This document shows, in pieces, positions 43,363 through 52,586 of a stretch of DNA of 64,000 nt. The stretch lies in contig CAILUT010000001.1 of NCBI GenBank assembly GCA_903837495.1, positions 1 through 64,000 on the forward strand, written 5' to 3'. The position numbers and the translations under genes were made by a program. This DNA is from an uncultured Flavobacteriales bacterium. Its GTDB lineage: Bacteria > Bacteroidota > Bacteroidia > CAIKAF01. The notes under the pieces are model-generated. The model saw only the letters and a program-made list of their open reading frames with translations, was not told where the DNA came from and ran no database searches. Within the stretch, counting starts at the first letter, position 1. Every line of letters begins with the position of its first letter.

Positions 43363-44487
43363 TTATTCGAAAGAACCGAGGGCAAGGCCCCGTCGTTTCC
43401 CATCCACATATACTTCCACACAAGGTTGGGTATTGCTGCTTTTAGAATCGAGAAGATTTCCCTGTTCATCGTACCTAAAGGTAGTTTCCCTGCAGGAAGT
43501 GCCTGTTGGGGAGCACATGGATTCTCGAATTAAAAGGTTTCCTGGTTGTTGATATTCAGCACGGTAAAATCGGGCATCGGGCATTTGATGGGCCAAAACG
43601 GTGGGTCGTTTTTGTTCATCAAAAGCTTGGGTATGCAAATAACTAGGGCAGTAATCGGAAAATTTCCGGTATTCCTGAACGTCTCCATCATCAAATCGCC
43701 GGATGAATTCGGCAAAATGGCTGAAATGGCTGTAATAGAATTCTCCGCTTGGTAAGGCCGATGCGAAAGGGGGCAGGTTTGTAATGTGAACGCAGCGGAT
43801 GTCGGTAGTGATGGTTGGCATCCATTCGGAAAAATAAAAAAATCGGTGCCCGTCGGTTTTTATAAAATAAGGCTTTCCATCGATGTTAATTAGGGTGTCG
43901 GCTGTTCGGAACACCGACGTTGAACAGGTTTGGCTGTTCAAGCCGTCTGATGGCATGAAATGCCCCCCCGGTTTTATTTTGGAGTGCGAATCAAAGAACC
44001 AATACAGGCTGTCGTGTTGCCTGCCTTTGGGTTGGTATCGAACAGAGAAAAGGTATTCGCCAGCAAAAACAGGTTGTTCAAAATGGTGAGCTTGGTGGGT
44101 AGGCGTAATGGTATCGGCTTGCAAGGTCAAAGGAATGCGGATTTGCTGCTGGGGTTTAAGCCAAAGCAGGTTGGTTTTGCCTGAATCTAAGCTTGGGCAG
44201 GATTCGGCATACCGTAAAATACGGGTGTTTTTGGCTTTGTCGTACATATTGAAAAAAAACACCCCCGCAGCCCCTCGGCCCTCAGCAGGAAGAACAATTG
44301 GATAGTCGTCTTGGGTGCTTTGGTTGGTAATGATTAGCGTAAACTGCATGGGCTGCCCCTCGGCATACCGGTTTTGCGCGCATTGCAGTTCAAGTTGCAG
44401 CGGCGGCATAATTAGATTGGCCGCCAATTTTTGGGGGAATAAGAAGCAAGCAAAAAGGAACAAAGAAAGGAGGTTGTGAAAACTCAA
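43363..44487 (-). CDS. Exported protein of unknown function
   Basis: 374 residues with a signal peptide (to about 22, PQKLAA). An N-terminal Ig-like part (LQLELQCAQNRYAEGQPMQF, TLIITNQSTQDDYPIVL, about 30-150) resembles domains that evaluate 'rights and limits' in secreted proteins. A C-terminal part contains TTFRYDEQGNLLDSKS, similar to RHS/YD-type repeats. There is no T9SS signal. It lies 23 bp downstream of the CotH gene on the same strand and may belong to that operon. Confidence 0.65.
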   Translation of the reverse strand: MSFHNLLSLFLFACFLFPQKLAANLIMPPLQLELQCAQNRYAEGQPMQFTLIITNQSTQDDYPIVLPAEGRGAAGVFFFNMYDKAKNTRILRYAESCPSLDSGKTNLLWLKPQQQIRIPLTLQADTITPTHQAHHFEQPVFAGEYLFSVRYQPKGRQHDSLYWFFDSHSKIKPGGHFMPSDGLNSQTCSTSVFRTADTLINIDGKPYFIKTDGHRFFYFSEWMPTITTDIRCVHITNLPPFASALPSGEFYYSHFSHFAEFIRRFDDGDVQEYRKFSDYCPSYLHTQAFDEQKRPTVLAHQMPDARFYRAEYQQPGNLLIRESMCSPTGTSCRETTFRYDEQGNLLDSKSSNTQPCVEVYVDGKRRGLALGSFE

Positions 44488-44510
44488 GTTCGGTAAATTT
44501 CAGCTGCCCC

Positions 44511-47288
44511 TTAGCGGATTAGATTCACGTTGGCGACTCTGGTTTTCCATCGTTTTTCCTTGGAATCATAGTAGCGAACGGCCACCGTATAAACGCCTTG
44601 CATGCAAGGTTCGTTCATATAATTGCCATCCCACCACTGATTGAAGTTTTTAGCCGTAAACAGCAATTCTCCCCAGCGGTCGTAAATAGAAAAGGAGCCT
44701 TCGGTTATGGTGCTGTTGTGGTACACCTTAAAGACCTCGTTGAGTCCGTCTCCGTTCACCGTAAAGGCATTGGGAATCCATAGGGCTTCGTCGTCTAGGT
44801 TGGAGGGGGGCGGCGGCGGGTCGATTGGGCTATCGGGTTCGCGCACAAAATGAGCAATCAGGGTATCGGTTTCGCCAAAAGTAAGGAAGGCTTGGTCGGC
44901 CGAAGAATCGGGGACCATGTTGTGATGGAAAATTTCCCAGTAGTCGAACAGATAGCCAGCAACCGGCAAGGCTTCTAGGTTCAATACATTCCCTGCAATT
45001 TGGGTTTGAGTTAGCGGGTAAACGGGCAAAACGGTACCGTTGCTGCGAATGCTGCCGCTAAGCGGAGGACTGACATCGTAGGTTATGGTTAGGGAATCGG
45101 TGCGCACAAAAATAGCGACAATGCTGTCGGCTTGCATTAGGGTGAATGCCGCGGGATTTACCGTAGAATCTGGAAGCAGGGTGTGGTTAAACAGCTCCCA
45201 ATGCGAGAAATTCCAGCCTACTTTGGCGGTTGCCGTCATGTTGGCCTGCAGGTTGCCGAACCAACTTTGGGACCAAGGATAATTGGCCTGTTGAAACCCA
45301 TTGAAATTCACATCGCCAGAGTTGGGTGGCCACACATTAATAACCACAGGGTGAGGCCCATCCACATCGTAGCAGTCTTCCAATCCTTGCTCAATGACCT
45401 GGCAGCGGCCGGTTATTTGGTTTCGAAGAAAGAGCAAGTTGTTTTGCCATTCGTTCATGCTTCCCCCCCAGCGGGTGATGTGCCTTGGCATTTCAACCGT
45501 TAAGATGTTGATAATAGAATCGAGGTGGGTCAACACATAGGGACAAGAAAGGCCTCCGGCAGAAAGTTGCTGATACCGATTTAGGTAAGCGGCTTTAAAG
45601 CCGGGGTTTTCCATGAGTTTGCTAAAAATAACCATGTGGCCAATTTCGGGGCCTGAATTCGGGAACATATCGTCGTATTCGCAGGGGTCGGCGTTAAAGT
45701 CGGTGGTAGGAAGGCCCGTATAATTATGCCCTAAATTGAAAATGTTGTCTTGGTCCCAAAGTGCATAGCGCCAGGGCACGCCGTTTCCGCCGTTTCCTTT
45801 CCACCACATGGTATTCCAGTTGAGCCAATCGGAATTGACGGACCAGGTATTCAGAATCATGTAATCAATCACATTGTTGACATCAAGCTGGGTGGCCACG
45901 CTTTGGTAATTGGCTTGCACCTGCATGGAATTGGCGGTAACATAGTTGTACAAATTGTTCCAATCGTTGGGCGATCCGTATCGAACATTTAATCCACCCC
46001 AAAAACTTAAGAAATCCAGGTCCTTCTTTTCTTGGCCGTGGTAAAATTTAGTGTAGTCGGGGTCGTTCACTTTTTCGCGGCATTCGTAAAGGCCCCAATA
46101 GTTTCCATTGATAAAAACGATGCAATGTTCCAGTCGGCGCAAATCGGCGTTCATCCCAATTTTCTCGGCCAGGCTTTGAACAAAAGCATCGCGCAGGTGG
46201 CAGCCGCCGTTCCCCCAAGTGTAGGGGTAATTGTCGGAGGCTCCGGCCTTAAACATAATGCGTTGGTAATCGGGGCGGGGGCTGGTATGGAAAATGGGGT
46301 AATTCATTTCTTGGTCGTACCCACATTCGTCTTTGGTAATAAAGTCAATGCCTTTTTGAGGAAAGGCCCAAGAGTCGTTTCCGTGTTTGTTTACTTCTCC
46401 GTACGATTCAAAGAGGAATTGTTGATTGGCACTGAAGTATTCTAGGTGCGAGAAAATGCGGAGGTTTCCATTGGCAAAAATGGCATTGTAATCGGTGGAA
46501 GAAAGGCTAACTACGGGCAAACTGAAGTTCTCGTTAATAAAATAGGAATGGGTGCTAACCCATCCGGGCAGGAAACCGGGTTGTGTTGGGAAAGCTCTAG
46601 CCCGAAGCACGGTGGTGGCTGCAACGGAAATAGGGCTGGCATACAATGCGGAAGTGGGTGTTGGTTCGGCCCCGTTGGTGGTGTATCGAATTTCGGCGGT
46701 AGGGTCGCTGCACGCTAGGGCCACATTTTGGGTTGTGGTATAAAATCCTCGGGGCACATTTACGGTTATTGGGGGCATGTAGTTGGTAGATGCGCCGGTA
46801 TTGGAAGCGTTGGGGGTAGGATTCGTAAAAACCCCCCAAGTTGCAGCTCCGTCGGTGCTGCGTCCGGCCGAGTGGTTTCGGGCGGCTTTTTGAATGGCAA
46901 CCTGATCTATAGAGCTGCCCATCGCATCGCTAAGCACAATGGATTCTGGGTTTTCGCTTTGCCGCAGTTTAAAACTGGTATGGTAGGGAGGTGTATTGGT
47001 GATATTCAGGTCGGAAGCAAAAACCAAAAGATAGCCACCGGCGGCTACATTGGTGGTTGGAATGGGCCATTTTAATGGATTTGAGGGATTGTCGCTCAAA
47101 AATAAGCCGGCAGTATTAACGGCTGCTCCGGTAGGATTGTAAAGTTCAATCCAGTCTTCAAAATCGCCAAATTGATCGGCATAATCGTTGTAGTTGGAAC
47201 AGGAATATTCATTGATGACCAACTGCGCAGAAAGCGGATGCGCTCCGACACCAAAAAACAAGAGCAGAAGGGCATAGAAATGTTTCAT
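44511..47288 (-). CDS. Lamin-tail and CotH kinase-domain surface protein with type B sorting domain
   Basis: 925 residues with a signal peptide (to about 21, PLSAQ). Lamin-tail domain (about 22-130, LVINEYSCSNYNDYADQFG), chitobiase-type beta-sandwich (about 165-245, RGFYTTTQNVALACSDPTAE), CotH protein-kinase-like domain (about 260-620, GEVNKHGNDSWAFPQKGIDF; FINGNYWGLYECREKVND), two bacterial repeat modules ending in ADSIVAIF and TDTLIAHF, and a canonical type B T9SS signal (IPNAFTVNGDGLNEVF, SIYDRWGELLF). CotH kinases phosphorylate coat proteins in spores; the target here is unknown. Coupled to the next gene by a 4-bp overlap. Confidence 0.88.
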   Translation of the reverse strand: MKHFYALLLLFFGVGAHPLSAQLVINEYSCSNYNDYADQFGDFEDWIELYNPTGAAVNTAGLFLSDNPSNPLKWPIPTTNVAAGGYLLVFASDLNITNTPPYHTSFKLRQSENPESIVLSDAMGSSIDQVAIQKAARNHSAGRSTDGAATWGVFTNPTPNASNTGASTNYMPPITVNVPRGFYTTTQNVALACSDPTAEIRYTTNGAEPTPTSALYASPISVAATTVLRARAFPTQPGFLPGWVSTHSYFINENFSLPVVSLSSTDYNAIFANGNLRIFSHLEYFSANQQFLFESYGEVNKHGNDSWAFPQKGIDFITKDECGYDQEMNYPIFHTSPRPDYQRIMFKAGASDNYPYTWGNGGCHLRDAFVQSLAEKIGMNADLRRLEHCIVFINGNYWGLYECREKVNDPDYTKFYHGQEKKDLDFLSFWGGLNVRYGSPNDWNNLYNYVTANSMQVQANYQSVATQLDVNNVIDYMILNTWSVNSDWLNWNTMWWKGNGGNGVPWRYALWDQDNIFNLGHNYTGLPTTDFNADPCEYDDMFPNSGPEIGHMVIFSKLMENPGFKAAYLNRYQQLSAGGLSCPYVLTHLDSIINILTVEMPRHITRWGGSMNEWQNNLLFLRNQITGRCQVIEQGLEDCYDVDGPHPVVINVWPPNSGDVNFNGFQQANYPWSQSWFGNLQANMTATAKVGWNFSHWELFNHTLLPDSTVNPAAFTLMQADSIVAIFVRTDSLTITYDVSPPLSGSIRSNGTVLPVYPLTQTQIAGNVLNLEALPVAGYLFDYWEIFHHNMVPDSSADQAFLTFGETDTLIAHFVREPDSPIDPPPPPSNLDDEALWIPNAFTVNGDGLNEVFKVYHNSTITEGSFSIYDRWGELLFTAKNFNQWWDGNYMNEPCMQGVYTVAVRYYDSKEKRWKTRVANVNLIR

Positions 47289-48595
47289 CGTTTTTGATGC
47301 ATTAGACGTTGATGTGTTATCTGTCCATCGGGCGATTGCATTCTAAGAATATAGGGACCGGGGGATAAAAATTCCAAACTTAGAACAAGACCTGTTGGGG
47401 TATTAAAATGCTGCATGCAAAGGCGACCGTTTGCATCAAACACATCGAAGCTCTGCAAAGCTTGTGGCAGCGTAATTTGATGGGATGAAGGATTCGGGAA
47501 AACGGGCGAAGTATTGATTTCTGTTTCGGCTTGTCCCATTACGCAGTTTTCTGGGACCAAATATCCGGGCGATCCACCTAGGCAACCGTAGCCCCAGTAG
47601 GTGGCGCTGTTTACGTCCCAGTTTGGTTGTGGGTTTCGAGGGGCTTCGAGTGTATATCCGTTCCCATCGGGTTCGTTGGGCCAAGGGGCGTAGTCTAGGT
47701 AGTGCATGGAGTAGATGAGCTTGTCGGCGGCATTGAAGATGCGAATGGCATCGCCTGTTCCTGAAAGGCCAAAGGGCAAAGGGCCTATTTTATTGGCAAT
47801 TCCTGGGTTTTCTTGGTTGAACAGGGTTAGGTTTTGATACAGCACCAAAAATCCATCGGGTGGAATGACCGTGGCGGGAGGGATTTTATACAGGTTTGTG
47901 TTTTTTTCGTCGCGCAGGTAAAAGCCGCTGATGTCTCTGGGGCTGCTGCTCAGGTTGCGCAGTTCAAACCAATCTCCGGCATCGTTCCCGATGGGGCTTT
48001 TGTAATTCACCTCGCTAACAATTAGGGTTTCGTTTGTGCAGGGCTGATAGGCTTGGCCTGGGGAGCCCAAAATGCATCCAATGCGCCAGCTGTTGGGGTC
48101 GTTGGGGTCGGAAGATGTGTTGAGCAATTCTAGGGTTCTTCCAAGTCCATCTGCACCTATATTCCAGGGGGTTGAATCCGCATACGTCACTTGAATAATT
48201 AGCTGGTTTGAGGGGTCAAACACTTGAATTTGGTCGGTGTTGTTGTTTAGCCCAAAGCCCAACGGGCCCACCTTATTTGGAATGCTGTATTGAGAATTAA
48301 AGCGTTGGGTATCGGCCACAAAAACAAGATACCCCCCTGCAGCGATGAAAGTTCCTGGGGGAACAAGGTATAAATTGAGGGGGTCTGAATCCTTTATTTT
48401 ATAGCCACTCAGGTCTATTGGACTGCTGCTGGGGTTGAACACCTCGAACCAATCCCCTGTGCTTCGGGTAGAATCGCTGTTGTAATTAATTTCGGTAATG
48501 TGCAGGGTTTGGCTTTGGGCGAAACCTGTGAGCAGGATAAAAAAGAGAAAAATCGCCTGAAAAAGGCGGCCCTGGGTAAGCGTGTTTGTTTTCAT
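47285..48595 (-). CDS. Two-lamin-tail-domain protein with type A sorting domain
   Basis: 436 residues. Signal peptide to about 30 (FAQSQ). Two lamin-tail domains (about 30-160, LHITEINYNSDSTRSTGDWF; 190-330, LIVSEVNYKSPIGNDAGDWF). A C-terminal type A T9SS domain (SPVFPNPSSHQITLPQ, LSPGPYILRM). First gene of the operon with the CotH protein, which it overlaps by ATGA. The two proteins use different T9SS signal types though made together. Confidence 0.88.
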   Translation of the reverse strand: MKTNTLTQGRLFQAIFLFFILLTGFAQSQTLHITEINYNSDSTRSTGDWFEVFNPSSSPIDLSGYKIKDSDPLNLYLVPPGTFIAAGGYLVFVADTQRFNSQYSIPNKVGPLGFGLNNNTDQIQVFDPSNQLIIQVTYADSTPWNIGADGLGRTLELLNTSSDPNDPNSWRIGCILGSPGQAYQPCTNETLIVSEVNYKSPIGNDAGDWFELRNLSSSPRDISGFYLRDEKNTNLYKIPPATVIPPDGFLVLYQNLTLFNQENPGIANKIGPLPFGLSGTGDAIRIFNAADKLIYSMHYLDYAPWPNEPDGNGYTLEAPRNPQPNWDVNSATYWGYGCLGGSPGYLVPENCVMGQAETEINTSPVFPNPSSHQITLPQALQSFDVFDANGRLCMQHFNTPTGLVLSLEFLSPGPYILRMQSPDGQITHQRLMHQKR

Positions 48596-48748
48596 ACGGA
48601 CATCTAAGTTAATGAATTCTTAATATTGGGAGGGCTGAATCTAAGGGGAATTAAAGCGGAAATTAACCGGATTTAAGAATATAACTTGCTTGAGCCCCTT
48701 TTATGGCCGACTGAAAAGTTTTACCTTGCGGGTCTAAAACATCGCATT

Positions 48749-50077
48749 ATGTCGTTTTTTCGAAAAACAAAGCTTGGCCTTATGGTTTCCTTATCGGTGG
48801 GTTCCGCGGCCTTTGCTCAGTCCAACATTTCGTTTGTAGAGTACGATTTGCCCAATGGACTGCATGTTATATTGCACCAGGACAACAGCACGCCGATTGT
48901 GGCGGTGTCGGTTCTTTACCATGTAGGTTCTAAAAACGAAGACACCACTCGAACGGGCTTTGCCCACTTTTTTGAGCACCTGTTGTTTGAGGGTTCAGAA
49001 AACATAGCCCGGGGTGAATTTGACAAGTACATTCAAAAGGCGGGCGGTGCGAACAATGCGAACACCTCGCAAGATCGGACCTTTTACTATGAAGTGCTTT
49101 CTTCGAATCAATTGGAATTGGGTTTGTGGTTGGAGAGCGAGCGCATGCTGCATGCAAAAATCGAAAACATAGGAGTTGAAACACAACGGGAGGTTGTAAA
49201 GGAAGAAAAGCGGCAGCGGGTGGACAACCAGCCTTATGGCACATTGATGGAAGAAGTATTTAAGCGCGCCTACAAAAAGCACCCATACCGTTGGGTTCCG
49301 ATTGGCTCAATGGAGCACCTAAATGCGGCTAAGCTCGATGAATTTATGGAGTTTTACCGCACTTTTTACGTGCCGCAAAACGCCACCTTATCGATTGCTG
49401 GCGATTTAGACATAGCGAAAACCAAGGTATTGGTGGAGAAGTATTTTGGATCTATCCCCAAAGGCAAGCGCGAAATTCCCCGGCCCAAGGTCGTGGAGCC
49501 CGCATTAGGAAAGGAAATCCGCGACACGGTATTCGACAAAATTCAATTGCCTGCGGTGGTGCAAGCCTATCGGATTCCAGCTCAAGGAACACCTGATTAT
49601 TACGCGCTGCAGGTATTAACCACCTTGCTTTCAGGGGGTGGCAGTTCTCGGTACAACCGTTCCATTGTGTACGAACAGCAAAAAGCCGTAGCCACCTTTG
49701 CTTTTCCATTCCCTTTGGAAGATCCGGGTGTTTTTATTGCTTTAGGCATTTGCAACCAAGAAACAGGGCCTGCCGAACTTGAAAAGGCGATGGATGCAGA
49801 GGCAGATCGGGTTAAGAAAGAACCCATCACAGAGGCCGAAAAAAACAAAGTGATCAACCAGATAGAAACCGCGTTCATAGAACAGAACCAACAGGTAGCA
49901 GGTATTGCCGAAAATCTAGCCAACTACCATGTGTATTATGGCGATGCCAACCTGATTAATACTGAGATGGAACGGTACCGGGCTGTAACAGCAGCGGATG
50001 TTTTGCGTGTAGCCAACCAATACTTGGTTAAAGAAAACAGGGTTGTACTGTATTACTTACCTCAAGCTTCGAATTAA
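48749..50077 (+). CDS. M16 zinc peptidase, active subunit
   Basis: 442 residues from the ATG at 48749, which gives a signal peptide (to about 24, AAFAQ). The inverted zinc motif is HFFEH (His73, Glu76, His77), with the third ligand Glu in EVVKEEKRQRV (about 150). Two M16 domains cover the protein. Likely a periplasmic processing peptidase. It forms a pair with the following gene, 10 bp away, whose product lacks HxxEH. An upstream in-frame ATG at 48686 is less likely. Confidence 0.92.
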   Translation: MSFFRKTKLGLMVSLSVGSAAFAQSNISFVEYDLPNGLHVILHQDNSTPIVAVSVLYHVGSKNEDTTRTGFAHFFEHLLFEGSENIARGEFDKYIQKAGGANNANTSQDRTFYYEVLSSNQLELGLWLESERMLHAKIENIGVETQREVVKEEKRQRVDNQPYGTLMEEVFKRAYKKHPYRWVPIGSMEHLNAAKLDEFMEFYRTFYVPQNATLSIAGDLDIAKTKVLVEKYFGSIPKGKREIPRPKVVEPALGKEIRDTVFDKIQLPAVVQAYRIPAQGTPDYYALQVLTTLLSGGGSSRYNRSIVYEQQKAVATFAFPFPLEDPGVFIALGICNQETGPAELEKAMDAEADRVKKEPITEAEKNKVINQIETAFIEQNQQVAGIAENLANYHVYYGDANLINTEMERYRAVTAADVLRVANQYLVKENRVVLYYLPQASN

Positions 50078-50087
50078 GAATAGTCCC

Positions 50088-52145
50088 ATGAAAAAAGCAA
50101 CGTTTTTCCTTTTCTCTTTTGCATTTCTGGCCTTTGCATTTACCGCCACGGCTCAGCTTGACCGGAGTAAGGCTCCCGGGGCGGGTCCGGCGCCTAAAAT
50201 CCAATTGGGCAGCTACCAATCCTTCAAGTTAAAGAACGGCTTGCGTGTATTCGTGGTTGAAAACCACAAATTGCCTGTCATCACCTTTTCTCTTCAAGTG
50301 GAAATGGACCCCATTCTGGAAGGAGAAAAATCGGGCACATCGGACCTGTTCAATTCCATGATTATGTCGGGCACCACCAAGCAAACGAAGGTGGAGTTGG
50401 ATGAGAAAATCGATATGTTGGGGGCGAGCATTCAGGCTGGGGCCGGTTTTGCTTTCGCCTCGGGATTGTCGCGGAATAAAAAAGAGATGCTCAACTTGAT
50501 GGCCGAGGTGGTTACCCTGCCCGCCTTTCCTGATGCCGAGTTGGAACGAATTAGGAGAGAAACCTTATCAGGTCTTGCTTCGCAGCAAGACGACCCTGGT
50601 CAAATTGCCAGCAACATCGCGGGGGTGGCCAATTTTGGCGACAAGCACCCTTACGGAGAGGTAACCGACAAAAAAACCATTGAAGCGGTAACCTTGCAGG
50701 ACATTCGCAACATGTACACTCAGGTGTTTAGCCCTAAATCTTCGTATTTGGCGATTGTTGGAGACATTACCTTGGCAGAGGCAAAGGCATTGACCGAGGA
50801 AGCCTTTGGCCGGTGGGCGGGCGAAAAACTGCCCAGCCGCAAGTTCCCTGATGCTCAGGCGCCGCAATCTTCGCAGGTGTTTTTGTACGACCGGGGCAAC
50901 AGCGTTCAAAGTTCAATTCGGCTGACCTATCCAATTGATTTAAAACCAGGAGCCCCCGATGCCATTGCGGTTCGGGTTATGGCCAACATTTTGGGCGGAG
51001 GAATGAGCGGCCGCTTGTTCAAAAACCTGCGCGAAACGCATGGATATACCTATGGTTCTTACGCCTCGATTTCGGCCGACCCCTTAAAAGGCAGTTTTAC
51101 CATTACCGCCGATGTGCGGAATTCGGTAACCGATTCTGCTGTGTATCAAATGGTGGCCGAAATGAATCGAATCGTAAGCGAACCCATCTCGGTGGAAGAA
51201 GTTGACCGCACCAAAGCCGAAATTACCGGCGCTTTTGCTCGCTCGCTCGAAGATCCCGGCACCATTGCCCGATTTGCCATCAACATAGAACGCTATAAAT
51301 TGCCTGAAACCTATTATCAGGATTACCTAACCACACTGGCCAATTTAACCCAAGAAGACATCCAAAATGCGGCGCTGAATTACGTTAAGCCCTTTGGATA
51401 CAATTTGGTGGTGGTTGGCCGCAGAGACAGCATTGAAGCTGGATTGTTGACCTACGATGCCGACGGAAAAATTTCGTTCTTTGATGCTTTTGGTCGCAAG
51501 GCTGGAAGTTTGGCTCCGGTACCGGAAGGAGTAACCGCCCAAACGGTGGTTGATCGCTTTGTTCAGGTGAGCGGTGGAATGGAAAACATCAACAGCATTA
51601 AATCTATTTCGCAGAAAGCAGAAGCTTCCATACAGGGATTTACCATTGAAATGGAAACCGACTTCAAAGGCCCAGACAAAGGCCGAATGATGGCAAAACA
51701 AATGGGGCAGGTGGCTCAAAAGGTTGTAGTGAATGGCAAAAAGGGCAGCACGGTTGATCCTAGCGGAGAAAAGCCCTTGGACGAGAACGACATCAAAGAA
51801 ACCTTGGCTCAATTGAACCCCGTTTTGGAGGCGGTGTATGCCAACTACGGTTATACTGTAGAATTGCAGGGATTGCTTTTAATTGATGGGGAGCGCTGCT
51901 ATCAAATGAAGTTTGTTGGGCCTTCAGGAAGCGTTGATACCCGTTGGTACAGCGAAGAAACGGGGGTGTTAATTAAATCGAACGGAGCAATGGGTTCAAC
52001 AGTGTATTCGCGGTATCAGCCCGTGAATGGAGTTATGCTGCCACATCAATTGGATGTAACGGAGCAAGGAATGTCGTTGACCTTTATTTTAAAGGAGATC
52101 AAGGTTAACCACAACCTAGAAAACAGCCTTTTCGAATTGAAATAA
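50088..52145 (+). CDS. M16 family non-catalytic partner with C-terminal extension
   Basis: 685 residues from the ATG at 50088; signal peptide to about 20 (TATAQ). Two M16 domains (about 40-470) have FKLKNGLRVFVVENHKLPVI and FGDKHPYGEVTDKKTIE, but the position of HxxEH reads SDLFNSMIMSG, so zinc cannot bind. The last about 190 residues (VVDRFVQVSGGMENINSIKS to the end) form a separate beta-rich domain like periplasmic lipoprotein-sorting folds. Pairing with the active gene suggests a heterodimer like the mitochondrial processing peptidase (inference). Confidence 0.88.
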   Translation: MKKATFFLFSFAFLAFAFTATAQLDRSKAPGAGPAPKIQLGSYQSFKLKNGLRVFVVENHKLPVITFSLQVEMDPILEGEKSGTSDLFNSMIMSGTTKQTKVELDEKIDMLGASIQAGAGFAFASGLSRNKKEMLNLMAEVVTLPAFPDAELERIRRETLSGLASQQDDPGQIASNIAGVANFGDKHPYGEVTDKKTIEAVTLQDIRNMYTQVFSPKSSYLAIVGDITLAEAKALTEEAFGRWAGEKLPSRKFPDAQAPQSSQVFLYDRGNSVQSSIRLTYPIDLKPGAPDAIAVRVMANILGGGMSGRLFKNLRETHGYTYGSYASISADPLKGSFTITADVRNSVTDSAVYQMVAEMNRIVSEPISVEEVDRTKAEITGAFARSLEDPGTIARFAINIERYKLPETYYQDYLTTLANLTQEDIQNAALNYVKPFGYNLVVVGRRDSIEAGLLTYDADGKISFFDAFGRKAGSLAPVPEGVTAQTVVDRFVQVSGGMENINSIKSISQKAEASIQGFTIEMETDFKGPDKGRMMAKQMGQVAQKVVVNGKKGSTVDPSGEKPLDENDIKETLAQLNPVLEAVYANYGYTVELQGLLLIDGERCYQMKFVGPSGSVDTRWYSEETGVLIKSNGAMGSTVYSRYQPVNGVMLPHQLDVTEQGMSLTFILKEIKVNHNLENSLFELK

Positions 52146-52586
52146 GTTTCAAGTCAGTAGGTTAAGGGATTCGGGAATGCGATGGATTTTGGGTGCTTGT
52201 AGCCAAAAATTTGCCCGCGGCAGGGGTTGATGCGGCTGCCCCGAAAGGGCCGAAAGGGCCGATTTCAGTTTTGCCGCAAAGGCCAAAAAGGGGCTGAGGA
52301 AATGCGCACAGGGCCGGCAGGATCGCCGATGCAGTGCACTGCTGTGTGTTCTGTGGTTATACCCCCCTTTCAATAGACGGTGCAAAGCTCCCCCGCGGGG
52401 AACCCCTCGGTGCGCTGTGGTTATAAAACCCCCGATAGCGAACCGGTTCCATTGTGTTTACCCGAAAAGGGAACAAAGGGGCCGGCATGCGGTCCTGTTT
52501 TGAGCAAGGCGGTGAGCGCTGTGGCAATCTAAGCCCAAAAGCGTTATTGCCTAGGCCTATTAAAATAGAGGGTAAATCAACATTTC
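52146..52586. other. Non-coding stretch with repeat remnants
   Basis: A truncated GC-rich repeat (GCCCGCGGCAGGGGTTGATG at about 52212-52231, minus orientation), two matched CTGTGGTTAT tracts (about 52350 and 52418), and a perfect GCAGTGCACTGC palindrome near 52331. No gene seen. Confidence 0.6.
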
